NCBI RefSeq assembly: GCF_003968655.1
Contig: NZ_RXYK01000007.1
Location: forward strand, 24,121-88,120
Source of the DNA: Chlorobium phaeovibrioides
GTDB taxonomy: Bacteria; Bacteroidota; Chlorobiia; Chlorobiales; Chlorobiaceae
Length of the DNA: 64,000 nucleotides
Reading direction: 5' to 3'
Below the pieces are notes generated by a model. The model was not told the DNA's origin. It did not search any database and saw nothing but the letters and a program-made list of their open reading frames with translations. A program made the translations under genes and the position numbers. This document shows, piece after piece, positions 11,237 through 20,452 of the stretch (position 1 is its first letter; each line of letters starts with the position of its first letter).

Positions 11237-12706
11237 ATGTCCAGACGAAATTTCAAGGTTCTTTATATATCCGGTGAAGTATCCCCCTTTGTAAGAACCA
11301 GTGCGTTGGCGGATTTTATGGCATCATTTCCCCAGGCCCTTGAGGAAGAGGGATTTGAGGCCCGTATCATGATGCCAAAATACGGCGCCATCAATGACCG
11401 GAAGTTCCGGCTTCATGATGTTCTGCGTCTTTCAGATATTGAGGTTCCCCTGAAAGAGAAGACCGATCTTTTGAATGTAAAGGTAACCGCACTTCCTTCA
11501 AGCAAGATACAGACCTATTTTCTCTATAATGAGAAATATTTCAAGCGCAATGGTCTCTTTACCGACACCCCGGTACAGGGAGAGCTGAAAGCGCTTGCCG
11601 AAAAGGTTGCGTTTTTCAATGTTGGTGTGCTTGAGACCCTTCAGAGGCTGGGCTGGAGACCCGATATCATCCACTGCCACGACTGGTATGCATCGCTTGT
11701 TCCCCTTCTTCTGAAAACCGTCTACCGCGACCATGAGTTTTTCCGTGGCATCAAGACGGCCATGACTATTCACAATGTGTACCGTCAGGGTGTGCTTCCT
11801 TTCAAGGTGCTGAAAAAACTGCTTCCCGATGAGGTGTGTTCAGAGCTCCACCGGAGTGGCGATGATGTCAACATGCTCTATACAGGAGTTGAACATGCCG
11901 ACATGCTGACAACGACCTCCCCCTCCTATGCCGAGGAGATTACAGGGGAAGCGGGAAATGCATTCGGTCTCAGTGAGGTTCTTGGTGAGAGGAATGTGAC
12001 TCTGCATGGCATTGTCAATGGCATTGATACACGGCAGTGGAATCCCTCTACCGATAAACTCATCAAAAAGCGCTATGCCCCGGAACGGATGGAGGGCAAA
12101 ACCGAGAATAAACGGGCTCTGCTGGAGGAGATAAAACTTTCCCCGGATACCGACAGACCGGTTGTGGGCGTCATCATTAATTTTGACGAGTTCCAGGGAG
12201 CCGGGCTGATTGCAGGCAGTCTGAAAAAGCTTGCCGCCATGGATATACAGCTGGTTATCTGCGGTTCAGGCGATCAAAAATATGAGAAACAGTTCAGGGA
12301 GTTTGCCGACGCCCATCCCGAAACGGTGAGTCTGCATACCGACTGCCCCGACAGCTTTATCCACCTTGCCATTGCAGGATTTGATATTCTGCTTATGCCG
12401 GGTAAAATTGAGTCGTGCGGCATGCTGCAGATGTTTGCCATGAGTTATGGCACCATTCCGGTAGCCTTTGCCGGCGGGGGTATTGTTGAAACCATTGACG
12501 ACTATTCTGAAAAGGACGGTTACGGGTTCATTTTTCATGACTACACGCCCAAGGCACTTGTGGCAAGGCTTGGGGCTGCGGTTGCTCTCTATCACGACAG
12601 TGAGAGATGGAAGGAGATTGTTGGCCGGGCCATGGCGCGCGATTTCGGCTGGAAGCATTCGGCCGAGGAGTATGGCGGGCTGTATCGTGAACTGCTGGAG
12701 TCCTGA
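11237..12706 (+). CDS. glgA: Glycogen/starch synthase of the Chlorobi type
   Basis: GT5-family enzyme, 489 aa, expected to add glucose from ADP-glucose to glycogen. The order of motifs follows GlgA: V-L-Y-I-S-G-E-V-S-P-F at the N-terminus, H-C-H-D-W in the middle, H-N-V-Y-R-Q-G, G-I-V-N-G-I-D, and M-P-G-K-I-E-S-C-G-M-L-Q with the conserved Glu near the C-terminus. The classical K-x-G-G-L motif near residue 15 is replaced by R-T-S-A-L. This may alter ADP-glucose handling; I recall the same change in other green sulfur bacteria. Divergent from the lipoprotein gene; gmhB starts 4 bases after the stop. Confidence 0.85.
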   Translation: MSRRNFKVLYISGEVSPFVRTSALADFMASFPQALEEEGFEARIMMPKYGAINDRKFRLHDVLRLSDIEVPLKEKTDLLNVKVTALPSSKIQTYFLYNEKYFKRNGLFTDTPVQGELKALAEKVAFFNVGVLETLQRLGWRPDIIHCHDWYASLVPLLLKTVYRDHEFFRGIKTAMTIHNVYRQGVLPFKVLKKLLPDEVCSELHRSGDDVNMLYTGVEHADMLTTTSPSYAEEITGEAGNAFGLSEVLGERNVTLHGIVNGIDTRQWNPSTDKLIKKRYAPERMEGKTENKRALLEEIKLSPDTDRPVVGVIINFDEFQGAGLIAGSLKKLAAMDIQLVICGSGDQKYEKQFREFADAHPETVSLHTDCPDSFIHLAIAGFDILLMPGKIESCGMLQMFAMSYGTIPVAFAGGGIVETIDDYSEKDGYGFIFHDYTPKALVARLGAAVALYHDSERWKEIVGRAMARDFGWKHSAEEYGGLYRELLES

Positions 12707-12709
12707 ACA

Positions 12710-13294
12710 ATGAGTGAAACGATACGGGTGCTTTTTCTTGACAGGGATGGCACCATCAATGAAGATACCGGTTCATACATTGCCGAGAATCACCAGCTGA
12801 AGATTATTCCGGGTGCTGCTGAAGCAATGGCGCTTGCCCGTGCTGCCGGATTCCGCATTGTCGTCGTCACCAATCAGGCGGGTATTGCCCGTGGCATTGC
12901 CACGGTTGAGCAGGTGGAGGAGGTCAACCGTTATCTCAACGAACTGCTTTCGGCGCATGAGGCTGCCTATGACAGCTGTTATTACTGCCCCTCGCATCCT
13001 CTCTATCCCCATCCTGAATATGACCGGTACAAGGATTGCCGTAAGCCTGCCACAGGTATGGTTGACCGTGCCATTGCCGATTTCCGCTCCGGGGGCTATG
13101 AAGTTGACCGCAGTGCATCGTTTTTTGTGGGCGACAAGATGATTGATGTGGAGTGCGGCATGGCCGCCTCGCTTCGCCCGATACTGGTGAGGACAGGCCA
13201 CAACGAGGAGGAGATCTGCCGTGAGCACGGTATTGTGCCGGAATTCATTGCCGACGATCTCTATCAGGCTGTGACCAGTCATATTCTTGCCTGA
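12710..13294 (+). CDS. gmhB: D-glycero-D-manno-heptose-1,7-bisphosphate 7-phosphatase
   Basis: HAD-family phosphatase of ADP-heptose synthesis for the lipopolysaccharide core. The nucleophile motif F-L-D-R-D-G-T is at about residues 9-15, motif II is V-V-T-N-Q-A-G, and the zinc site is seen as C-Y-Y-C-P-S-H-P followed by C-R-K-P. The final V-G-D-K-M-I-D motif holds the Mg-binding Asp. The 194-aa length is normal. Begins 4 bases after glgA and overlaps or abuts hemW, so it lies inside an operon. Confidence 0.9.
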   Translation: MSETIRVLFLDRDGTINEDTGSYIAENHQLKIIPGAAEAMALARAAGFRIVVVTNQAGIARGIATVEQVEEVNRYLNELLSAHEAAYDSCYYCPSHPLYPHPEYDRYKDCRKPATGMVDRAIADFRSGGYEVDRSASFFVGDKMIDVECGMAASLRPILVRTGHNEEEICREHGIVPEFIADDLYQAVTSHILA

Positions 13295-13313
13295 CGCGGC
13301 GTTCTCTCCGGCC

Positions 13314-14438
13314 ATGCTGAGCCTCTATGTTCATATTCCGTTCTGCAGAAAACGCTGCTCCTACTGTGATTTTTATCTGGTTGCGGGTACTCTCAGGATG
13401 GAGGACTTTTTTGTGGCGCTCCGCCGTGAAACGGCCTCCCGCGCCTCTCTCTTGAAGGGACAGACAATAGGCGCCATCCATTTTGGCGGCGGTACCCCGT
13501 CAATGGCGTCCCCCTCTCTTCTCGGCAGCTGGCTCGAACAGGTTGCCTCTCTCGCCTCTTTTGCTCCCGATATGGAAATTGCGCTTGAAGCCAATCCCGA
13601 AGACCTGAAGGGAAGTGCCGCAAATGAGTTTCATCAGGCGGGCGTCAACCGTCTCAGCCTCGGGGTCCAGTCGTTCAGTTCGGAAAAACTCTCTTCTCTC
13701 GGCAGGGCGCATTCTCCCCGGGAGGCAATGGCTGCTGCCCGCGATGCTGTCCGGATGTTTGACTCTGTCAGTCTGGATCTCATCTGTGGTGTTCCGGGTG
13801 AAGACAGGGGGGTTTGGCAGGACGATCTTGAACGGGCGAAGGAGTCAGAGGCGCAGCATGTGTCGGTCTATATGCTCTCGCTTGAGCCCCGGACGCTGCT
13901 GTCCCGTGATGTTTCGGCGGGAAGGGTGAGGGTGCCGGATGAGGGTGAGCAGGCCGGCTTCTACATGCAGGCTCTCAAGGAGCTGAAAGCAGCCGGGTAC
14001 GGTCATTATGAGGTCTCGAACTTTGCCATGCCCGGCTGCCACTCCCGCTACAATCTTGCCAGCTGGAAGCGTGAGCCGTATATAGGGTACGGCCCCTCGG
14101 CTCACAGTTTTTTGAGAACGGAAGAGGGTGAACTTCGCACTGCCAACGAAGCAAGCCTGTCGCGCTATCTTTCCTCTCCCCAAGCTGCAGAAGGGTTCAG
14201 GGAGGTTCTTGGAGAGCGGGAGCGGTTCGAAGAGCAGGTTTTTCTTTCATTGCGCATAAACAGTGGGCTCTCCATTGAGTTTTTACGAAAAGGCAATACA
14301 TTACCCAATGAGATGATGAAGGCTCTTGAAACAATGGAAGAAAGGGGCTGGATCCGGTACGAAAACGGGGCACTGTACCTTACGGACCCCGGTTTTCTGT
14401 TTGCCGATCTCATAGCGGCGGAGTTGATTCCGTATTGA
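13314..14438 (+). CDS. hemW: Radical SAM heme chaperone HemW (coproporphyrinogen III oxidase-like)
   Basis: 374-aa radical-SAM protein. The opening Y-V-H-I-P-F-C-R-K-R-C-S-Y-C-D-F carries the CxxxCxxC cluster site, followed by H-F-G-G-G-T-P-S. HemW binds and transfers heme; it lacks the extra N-terminal arm of true HemN oxidases, which usually exceed 450 aa. A TTG at 13287 would add nine residues but overlaps the gmhB stop; ATG 13314 lies directly before the conserved strand and is preferred. In a pigment-making cell a HemN role cannot be excluded. Confidence 0.85.
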   Translation: MLSLYVHIPFCRKRCSYCDFYLVAGTLRMEDFFVALRRETASRASLLKGQTIGAIHFGGGTPSMASPSLLGSWLEQVASLASFAPDMEIALEANPEDLKGSAANEFHQAGVNRLSLGVQSFSSEKLSSLGRAHSPREAMAAARDAVRMFDSVSLDLICGVPGEDRGVWQDDLERAKESEAQHVSVYMLSLEPRTLLSRDVSAGRVRVPDEGEQAGFYMQALKELKAAGYGHYEVSNFAMPGCHSRYNLASWKREPYIGYGPSAHSFLRTEEGELRTANEASLSRYLSSPQAAEGFREVLGERERFEEQVFLSLRINSGLSIEFLRKGNTLPNEMMKALETMEERGWIRYENGALYLTDPGFLFADLIAAELIPY

Positions 14439-14457
14439 CCACCTTACAATCCTGTTC

Positions 14458-17106
14458 ATGACCAACCGGGTTCTCAACCGTGCCATAGCTGCTCTGCTTT
14501 TTCTTGGTGCGGAGCTGCTCTATCTGGCCACCATGGCTCCTACATTCTCCTTCTGGGACTGCGGGGAGTTCATTGCAACGGCCCGGACGCTCGGGGTTCC
14601 CCATCCCCCCGGAGCTCCTCTGTTTCTGCTTCTCGGCCGCATGTTCTCCATGCTTCCGCTGCCGGTGGACATCGGGGCACGGGTGAACCTCATCAGCACG
14701 CTGGCGAGTGCCGGAACCGTCATGCTGACCTATCTGATCATTGTCCGCCTGATTGCCCTCTATCGTACAACTCCCCGGAATGAATGGGATGGTGCTGAGG
14801 CTATCTCTGCCTTCGGTGGCGCTGCAGTCGGGGCTCTTGCGCTTGCCTTTTCCGACAGTTTCTGGTTCAATGCCGTTGAGACGGAGGTTTATTCGCTCTC
14901 CTCGTTTTTTACTGCCATGGTGGTCTGGCTTATCCTTTGCTGGCATGAGGAGTATCCCGAAAAAGGGCATGAGCGGTGGCTTCTGCTTTCGGCATATATG
15001 ATAGGTCTGTCGATAGGAGTTCATCTTCTGAGTCTTCTTGCTGTTTTTGCAATCGCTCTGGTCTATTATTTCCGGCGGTTTGAGGTCAATCTCAAAACAT
15101 TCAGCGTTCTTGTTCTGGGTTCTTCAACACTGTTTTTCCTCATCTACACCCTTATCATCAAGGGGTTGCCGGCGCTTCTGCAGCTGGCGTCGTGGACGGG
15201 GCTCATCCTCTTTCTCGCCATTCTTGTCTACGGGGTGTATTATACCCAGAAGCACAGGATGGCGATGCTCAATACGGTGCTGATGTCGGTCATGCTGATT
15301 GTCATCGGGTATGGTTCTTACGGCCTTATTTATGTCAGGGCGCAGGCCTCTCCTCCCATCAATGAGAACAACCCGTCAACTCCCGATGCTTTTTTCTCCT
15401 ATCTGAATCGTGAGCAGTACGGTGATATGCCCCTCTGGCCAAGGCGCTGGTCGCCTGAACCGACCCACCAGTATTATTACAGCCGCTATAATAATGATCT
15501 GGACTATTTTCTGTCATATCAGCTTGAGCGCATGTATCTGCGCTATTTCGGATGGCAGTTTATCGGGCGGAGTGATCAACGGGAGGGAGCCGGTGTTGAC
15601 TGGTCCGTGCTCTGGGGGATTCCTTTTTTGGTCGGCTTTGGGGGAGCTGTTGCCCATTTCAGGCGGCAGTGGAAGATGGGGCTGGTTGTCACAGCGCTCT
15701 TTATTCTGACGGGGGCCGCATTGGTGGTCTATCTGAACCAGACGGAGCCCCAGCCCAGAGAGCGCGACTACAGCTATGCGGGCAGTTTTTTTGCGTTTGC
15801 CCTTTGGATCGGCATTGGTGTTGAAAGCCTCTGCCGTCAGCTTGCTGTCTGGCTGAAGACCCCCGGAAAGAGAGAACGGCTTCTGCTCTCAGTGCTGACG
15901 GTAACGGTGCTCGGTCTGCTTGTGAACGGGCGAATGCTGCAGGCGAATTACCGGGTGCACGACCGTTCAGGAAACTTTGTTTCGTGGGACTGGGGGTGGA
16001 ATATTCTGCAGAGCTGCCAGAGAGATGCTATTCTCTTTACCAATGGAGACAATGACACCTTTCCCCTCTGGTACCTTCAGGAGGTGGAGGGGATACGGAC
16101 CGATGTGAGGGTGGTGAATTTGAGTCTTGCCAATACAGGGTGGTATCTGCAGCAGCTTAAAAACACTTCGCCGCGGGGTGCCCGGCCGGTTCTCTTCAGC
16201 CTCACCAATGAGGAACTGGAGGCCATTACCTATGTTCCCATTGATTCAGCTTCTGTTGAACTGCCCTCATCGGCAGCCGCCCGAGAGCTGGAGCGGGAGT
16301 CGCGTGAGCATGGGTTCCGCCTGCCTTCAGTGCCGCTTGAGAGCATTCCCTGGAAAATCAAGCCCGGACTCATCTATGGAGGCCAGGGCTACCTCCGGCC
16401 GCAGGACATTGCCGTATACGATATTGTGCTGAACAATTTCGCTGACAGGCCGATCTATTTTGCCCTGACGGTTGACCCCGACGGGATGATGGGGTTGGAC
16501 CGCTATCTGCGCCTTGATGGTCTGGTTTCAAAGGTGGTGCCGTTGAAAAGTGCTGACCCGATGAGTTTTGTTGACCCGGTAAGGCTCTCCTCGAATCTGC
16601 TGCAGGTGTATCAGTATCGGAATCTTGCCGACTCCGCGGTGTTTCTTGAAGAGACCTCCCTGCGTCTTGCCTCCAACTATTCGCCGCTGCTTATCCGTCT
16701 TGCCCTTGATCTTGCGGACGAGCCCATGAAGAGTATTTCGGTTCCGAAGCCTTCCGGAGGAGGCAGCCGGACCCTGAAAAGGGGAGAGCTGGCGCTGGAG
16801 GTTCTTGATACAGCGACCCGACTTCTTCCCCCCGGGCGCTTCGGATTGAACGCCGAGCTGGCGGGTTCTGCAGTTGCCCTGTATTCCCGGCTTGGGGAAA
16901 AACAGGGAGCTTCCATCTATATTGCGTATCTTGAAAAACTGGTTTCCCGCACAACGCCTGCCCGTAATCCGAGGCTGTTTTATGCCATGGCAAGGGCTTA
17001 CCGGGCGGCAGGACGGATGGATGAAGCCGGAAGGGTTATTGACAGCCTCGGTGCGGCACTTCATGAACCGCGGCTTCGTCAGGAGTTTGAAAAAATGAAG
17101 GAGTGA
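14458..17106 (+). CDS. DUF2723 multi-spanning membrane protein (O-mannosyltransferase-like)
   Basis: An 882-aa integral membrane protein. It opens with the family signature F-W-D-C-G-E-F-I-A-T-A and H-P-P-G-A-P-L-F, which resembles the first loop of GT-C glycosyltransferases where the acidic residue is catalytic. About ten or more hydrophobic segments fill residues 10-490, then comes a soluble half with W-Y-L-Q-E-V-E-G-I-R-T-D-V-R-V-V-N-L-S and TPR-like helices at the very end (residues 800-880). The family is common in Bacteroidetes and Chlorobi and is taken to glycosylate exported proteins or lipids. Substrate unknown. Six bases separate it from lpxA. Confidence 0.85.
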   Translation: MTNRVLNRAIAALLFLGAELLYLATMAPTFSFWDCGEFIATARTLGVPHPPGAPLFLLLGRMFSMLPLPVDIGARVNLISTLASAGTVMLTYLIIVRLIALYRTTPRNEWDGAEAISAFGGAAVGALALAFSDSFWFNAVETEVYSLSSFFTAMVVWLILCWHEEYPEKGHERWLLLSAYMIGLSIGVHLLSLLAVFAIALVYYFRRFEVNLKTFSVLVLGSSTLFFLIYTLIIKGLPALLQLASWTGLILFLAILVYGVYYTQKHRMAMLNTVLMSVMLIVIGYGSYGLIYVRAQASPPINENNPSTPDAFFSYLNREQYGDMPLWPRRWSPEPTHQYYYSRYNNDLDYFLSYQLERMYLRYFGWQFIGRSDQREGAGVDWSVLWGIPFLVGFGGAVAHFRRQWKMGLVVTALFILTGAALVVYLNQTEPQPRERDYSYAGSFFAFALWIGIGVESLCRQLAVWLKTPGKRERLLLSVLTVTVLGLLVNGRMLQANYRVHDRSGNFVSWDWGWNILQSCQRDAILFTNGDNDTFPLWYLQEVEGIRTDVRVVNLSLANTGWYLQQLKNTSPRGARPVLFSLTNEELEAITYVPIDSASVELPSSAAARELERESREHGFRLPSVPLESIPWKIKPGLIYGGQGYLRPQDIAVYDIVLNNFADRPIYFALTVDPDGMMGLDRYLRLDGLVSKVVPLKSADPMSFVDPVRLSSNLLQVYQYRNLADSAVFLEETSLRLASNYSPLLIRLALDLADEPMKSISVPKPSGGGSRTLKRGELALEVLDTATRLLPPGRFGLNAELAGSAVALYSRLGEKQGASIYIAYLEKLVSRTTPARNPRLFYAMARAYRAAGRMDEAGRVIDSLGAALHEPRLRQEFEKMKE

Positions 17107-17112
17107 ACCCCA

Positions 17113-17910
17113 ATGCAAAACAGTATTCATGCAGGTGCGGTGATAGACCGCGGCGCGCAGCTCGCACAAGGTGTGAGTGTCGGGCCTTTTACGGTAATTG
17201 AGGATGATGTCAGAATTGGCGAGGGTACGGTTATCGGCCCTCATGTGCATATAGCTTCCGGTGCGCGCATTGGAAGCGGATGCCGGATTCATGCGGGCGC
17301 CGTGCTTGCGACGGAGCCTCAGGATCTGAAGTTCAACGGAGAGAAAACTGAACTGTTCGTTGGTGACCGCACGGTCATCAGGGAGTGTGTTACACTGAAC
17401 CGCGGCACTGTGGCCAGTGGCAAAACTGTTGTTGGGTCCGACTGTCTGATTATGGCGTATGTACACGCTGGTCATGACTGTGTTATCGGCAACAATGTGG
17501 TGATTGCCAACTCGGTGCAGTTTGGTGGTCATTGCGAGGTTGGCGATTATGTCGTTGTCGGTGGTCTGGCGGGCGTTCACCAGTTTGTGCGTATCGGACG
17601 CTATGCAATGGTCGGCGGCATTTCCCGTGCGGCTCTTGATGTTCCACCCTTTGTCATGGCAGGAGGCCACGCTTCGTTCCGCTATGAGGGGCTCAACGCA
17701 ATTGGACTGAAGCGGCGGGGTTTTTCACCTGAAAGCATCACTCTCATCAAAGATGCCTACAGGGTGCTTTTCCAGTCGGGACTGCTTCTTGGCAACGCTC
17801 TTGAAAAGGTTCGCGCAGAATTTCCAAAAGAGCCGGAAATTCTGGAAATTCTTGACTTTTTTGATTCTGGCAAACATGGCCGGAAATTCATCAGACCCTT
17901 CAACAGCTGA
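17113..17910 (+). CDS. lpxA: UDP-N-acetylglucosamine acyltransferase
   Basis: First enzyme of lipid A synthesis: transfers a 3-hydroxyacyl chain from ACP to UDP-GlcNAc. The left-handed beta-helix is evident from hexapeptide repeats ([I/V]-G-x-x-x-x) over residues 5-190, including I-G-E-G-T-V-I-G and V-G-D-Y-V-V-V-G-G. The catalytic His is in A-Y-V-H-A-G-H-D-C. The C-terminal helical part (G-L-K-R-R-G-F-S ...) is typical. 265 aa. Embedded in the same forward run as gmhB and the DUF2723 protein, all of envelope interest. Confidence 0.95.
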   Translation: MQNSIHAGAVIDRGAQLAQGVSVGPFTVIEDDVRIGEGTVIGPHVHIASGARIGSGCRIHAGAVLATEPQDLKFNGEKTELFVGDRTVIRECVTLNRGTVASGKTVVGSDCLIMAYVHAGHDCVIGNNVVIANSVQFGGHCEVGDYVVVGGLAGVHQFVRIGRYAMVGGISRAALDVPPFVMAGGHASFRYEGLNAIGLKRRGFSPESITLIKDAYRVLFQSGLLLGNALEKVRAEFPKEPEILEILDFFDSGKHGRKFIRPFNS

Positions 17911-17946
17911 GGGGCTTCTCTATGTATTGTTAACGGGGAACGGCGT

Positions 17947-18936
17947 ATGGCTCAATGGGCAATTGGCATCGATCTCGGGGGTACAGCCGTGAAGGCTGCT
18001 GTGGCGGGGCGCGAGACGGGTGTGCTCAGCACCTCTGTGACGCCGACCGCTACAGCGGATGGGCCTCAGGGTATTGTCCGCCAGATTTCCTCCATTGCCG
18101 GCGACCTTTACCGGAGCGCTTCGGTAACGCTTGACCCTGCTGATTTCCACGGGATCGGACTCGGAGTTCCCGGAGCTGTTGACCGCACGGCCGGAACCCT
18201 CAGTTATCCACCGAACCTTCCCGGTTGGGATGTGGTTGCTCTTCGTGAAGAACTTCAGAAATCGCTTGTTGAAAGCATCGGGCTCAAGGCGCCTGTGTTT
18301 CTCGACAACGATGCCAATGCGGCAGCTCTTGGCGAGGCGGTGTACGGAGCGGGACGGGAGTTCAGCGATTTTCTCATGGTGACGCTCGGCACCGGAGTTG
18401 GAGGGGGCATTGTGCTCAACCGGCAGCTTTATCGCGGCCCGGGCGGTACTGCGGGTGAAATAGGGTTCATGATTGTTGATTTTGAAGGCACCAGTATCCA
18501 TGCAGGCATTCGCGGCACCATTGAGGGGCTTATCGGCAAGGAGAGGATTGTGGAACTTGCCCGCCGGATGATTGCCGCAAGTCCGTCAGGTTCTTCAGTG
18601 GGGGAGTACTGCAGTAATGATCTGTCGCGCCTTTCTCCCCGTCATATTGAAACGGCAGCGCTCAACGGCGATGAAGTGTGTCTCGCTGTGTGGGAGCGGG
18701 TCGGGGCCATTCTCGGCACCGGTCTGGCCAATGTGACGGCACTGATGGATATCAGGAAGTTTGTGATAGGCGGCGGAATTTCAGGTGCCGGGGAGCTGGT
18801 TTTCGGGCCGGCACTCAGCCAGTTGCGCCGTTCAACTCTTCCCTCAATGCAGGAAGGTCTTGAGCTTGTTCCTGCAATACTTGGCAACCGGGCTGGCGTG
18901 CATGGTGCCGCAGCTCTCTGTTTCAGCGAATCCTGA
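17947..18936 (+). CDS. ROK-family sugar kinase (glucokinase-like)
   Basis: A 329-aa protein with an ATPase fold of the ROK/hexokinase type. The phosphate-1 motif is G-I-D-L-G-G-T-A-V-K, the catalytic segment F-L-D-N-D-A-N-A-A-A-L-G-E has the general-base Asp, and phosphate-2 is L-G-T-G-V-G-G-G-I-V. The E-I-G-F-M-I-V site stands where ROK proteins usually have the G-H-x x and C-x-C-G-x-x-G-C zinc signature; the zinc cysteines are missing here. Most likely a glucokinase serving glycogen metabolism with glgA in the same run, but the sugar cannot be named from sequence. Confidence 0.85.
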   Translation: MAQWAIGIDLGGTAVKAAVAGRETGVLSTSVTPTATADGPQGIVRQISSIAGDLYRSASVTLDPADFHGIGLGVPGAVDRTAGTLSYPPNLPGWDVVALREELQKSLVESIGLKAPVFLDNDANAAALGEAVYGAGREFSDFLMVTLGTGVGGGIVLNRQLYRGPGGTAGEIGFMIVDFEGTSIHAGIRGTIEGLIGKERIVELARRMIAASPSGSSVGEYCSNDLSRLSPRHIETAALNGDEVCLAVWERVGAILGTGLANVTALMDIRKFVIGGGISGAGELVFGPALSQLRRSTLPSMQEGLELVPAILGNRAGVHGAAALCFSES

Positions 18937-18955
18937 GCCGGGTTGGAAAGAGCCC

Positions 18956-19648
18956 ATGCCTGACTCTCTTCTCCATCTGCTGCTTCCCAATGTCTGCGCT
19001 GTCTGCAACCGGCTTCTCGTGGAGGGTGAATCGGGGTTCTGTAGAAGCTGCCGTGCGGAATTTGATCCCTTTGCACTTTCAACGGAAGGCGAGGGGATGC
19101 TGAGAAGTACGATTGCAGCCCGTTTCGGTTCCTCTTTTGCATTTGAGCGGGGGTGGTGCAGCTATCTGTTCCACAAGAACAGTCCATTGCAGAGCGCCCT
19201 CCATTCAATGAAGTATGGAGGGCTCTTTTCCCTTGGCAGGGTGTTCGGCCGGGAGCTTGGCGAACTGGTGGCGGCGAGTGGAAGTGCCGAAGAGATCGAC
19301 TGTGTGGTTCCGGTGCCGCTCCATCCGTTGAAGAAAATTGAGCGGACTTACAACCAGTCGGAAGTTATTGCCCTCCCGCTTGCCCGGCGCATAGAGAGGC
19401 CTATGATGGGTCATGTACTGCGGAGGAAACGGAGCACGCGCTCACAGACAGGGCTTTCTGCAGGAGAGAGGAGAGTGAATCTTGAGGGGGCGTTCAAGGC
19501 CGTAGGCGATGTTGGGGGGATGCATGTGCTGCTTGTTGACGATGTGGTGACCACCGGTTCAACAATGGCAGCTGCGTCCAAAGCGCTTCTCGGGGCCGGT
19601 GCGGCCCGAATATCGCTTGCCTCGGTTGCACTTGCACTGAAGGAATAG
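18956..19648 (+). CDS. ComF-family phosphoribosyltransferase-like protein
   Basis: A 230-aa protein with an N-terminal zinc-ribbon (C-A-V-C and C-R-S-C pairs around residues 13-35) and a C-terminal PRPP-binding loop V-L-L-V-D-D-V-V-T-T-G-S-T. ComF proteins take part in DNA uptake or replication-linked processes in some bacteria; their reaction is unknown. The open frame reaches up to 18785 inside the ROK gene, but the cysteine ribbon begins only after M at 18956. Starts 19 bases after the kinase stop. Confidence 0.85.
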   Translation: MPDSLLHLLLPNVCAVCNRLLVEGESGFCRSCRAEFDPFALSTEGEGMLRSTIAARFGSSFAFERGWCSYLFHKNSPLQSALHSMKYGGLFSLGRVFGRELGELVAASGSAEEIDCVVPVPLHPLKKIERTYNQSEVIALPLARRIERPMMGHVLRRKRSTRSQTGLSAGERRVNLEGAFKAVGDVGGMHVLLVDDVVTTGSTMAAASKALLGAGAARISLASVALALKE

Positions 19649-19657
19649 AAAATAACA

Positions 19658-20401
19658 ATGGAGCTTTTTTACATCCCCCGGGGAACCCTTGCTGATGAAA
19701 CCGCTTCGCTTCGTATTGAAGGGGATGAGTTTCATCACATTGCACGGGTGCTGAGGAAAAAAACCGGTGACAGGCTGAGGGTTACCGATGGAACCGGCAG
19801 GGTTGCAGAGATTGAAGTTGTCGGGCTTGCCAAGAGGTGGCTGGAGGGTGAGGTTCTCAGTCGAAGCGTGGTTCCCAGGCCCTCCACCAGGGTGACTGTT
19901 GCCCTCTCCATGCTCAAGGCTCCCGCACGGTTTGATATGTTTCTTGAAAAGGCGACCGAGCTTGGCGTGGGTGCCATTATCCCGATGATCTCGCACCGGA
20001 CAGTCAGTCAGCCATCAGGGGAAAAGCTTGCCGGTAAACTTCAGCGCTGGAACAACATCATCCTTTCTGCGGCCCGTCAGTCCAAATGTTTTCATCTGCC
20101 GGAACTCATCGGGCCGCTTCCTTTCAGAAGTGTGCTTGCGCTTGAGGGATATGATAACCGGTTGATGCCTTATGAAGAGAGCAGCGAGGCGCCAAGAGTG
20201 AACTACAGCGGCAAAAACACCCTGTTTCTGATTGGCGGGGAGGGGGGGTTCACCGGTGAAGAGGCTGAAGAGGCACGCGCGTCCGGGTTCACCACGCTCT
20301 CTTTAGGCCGCTCAATTCTCAGGGCCGAAACTGCGGCACTTTTCGCTGCGGCCATGGTCCGTTCACAGCTCCTTGTAGAGGATGCCGGAGAGTGGCTCTA
20401 A
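19658..20401 (+). CDS. rsmE: 16S rRNA (uracil-1498-N3)-methyltransferase
   Basis: A 247-aa SPOUT methyltransferase that modifies U1498 of 16S rRNA. It has the N-terminal PUA-like part with F-H-H-I-A-R-V-L-R, a K-A-T-E-L-G-V motif in the middle, Q-S-K-C-F-H-L-P-E and the knot region I-G-G-E-G-G-F-T-G-E-E followed by L-G-R-S-I-L-R-A-E-T-A. All are RsmE hallmarks. Nine bases after comF, so co-transcribed. Confidence 0.93.
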   Translation: MELFYIPRGTLADETASLRIEGDEFHHIARVLRKKTGDRLRVTDGTGRVAEIEVVGLAKRWLEGEVLSRSVVPRPSTRVTVALSMLKAPARFDMFLEKATELGVGAIIPMISHRTVSQPSGEKLAGKLQRWNNIILSAARQSKCFHLPELIGPLPFRSVLALEGYDNRLMPYEESSEAPRVNYSGKNTLFLIGGEGGFTGEEAEEARASGFTTLSLGRSILRAETAALFAAAMVRSQLLVEDAGEWL

Positions 20402-20452
20402 GCATTATATTGACTGAGAAGAATACGACAGGAAAACGAAACGAACAGCACT

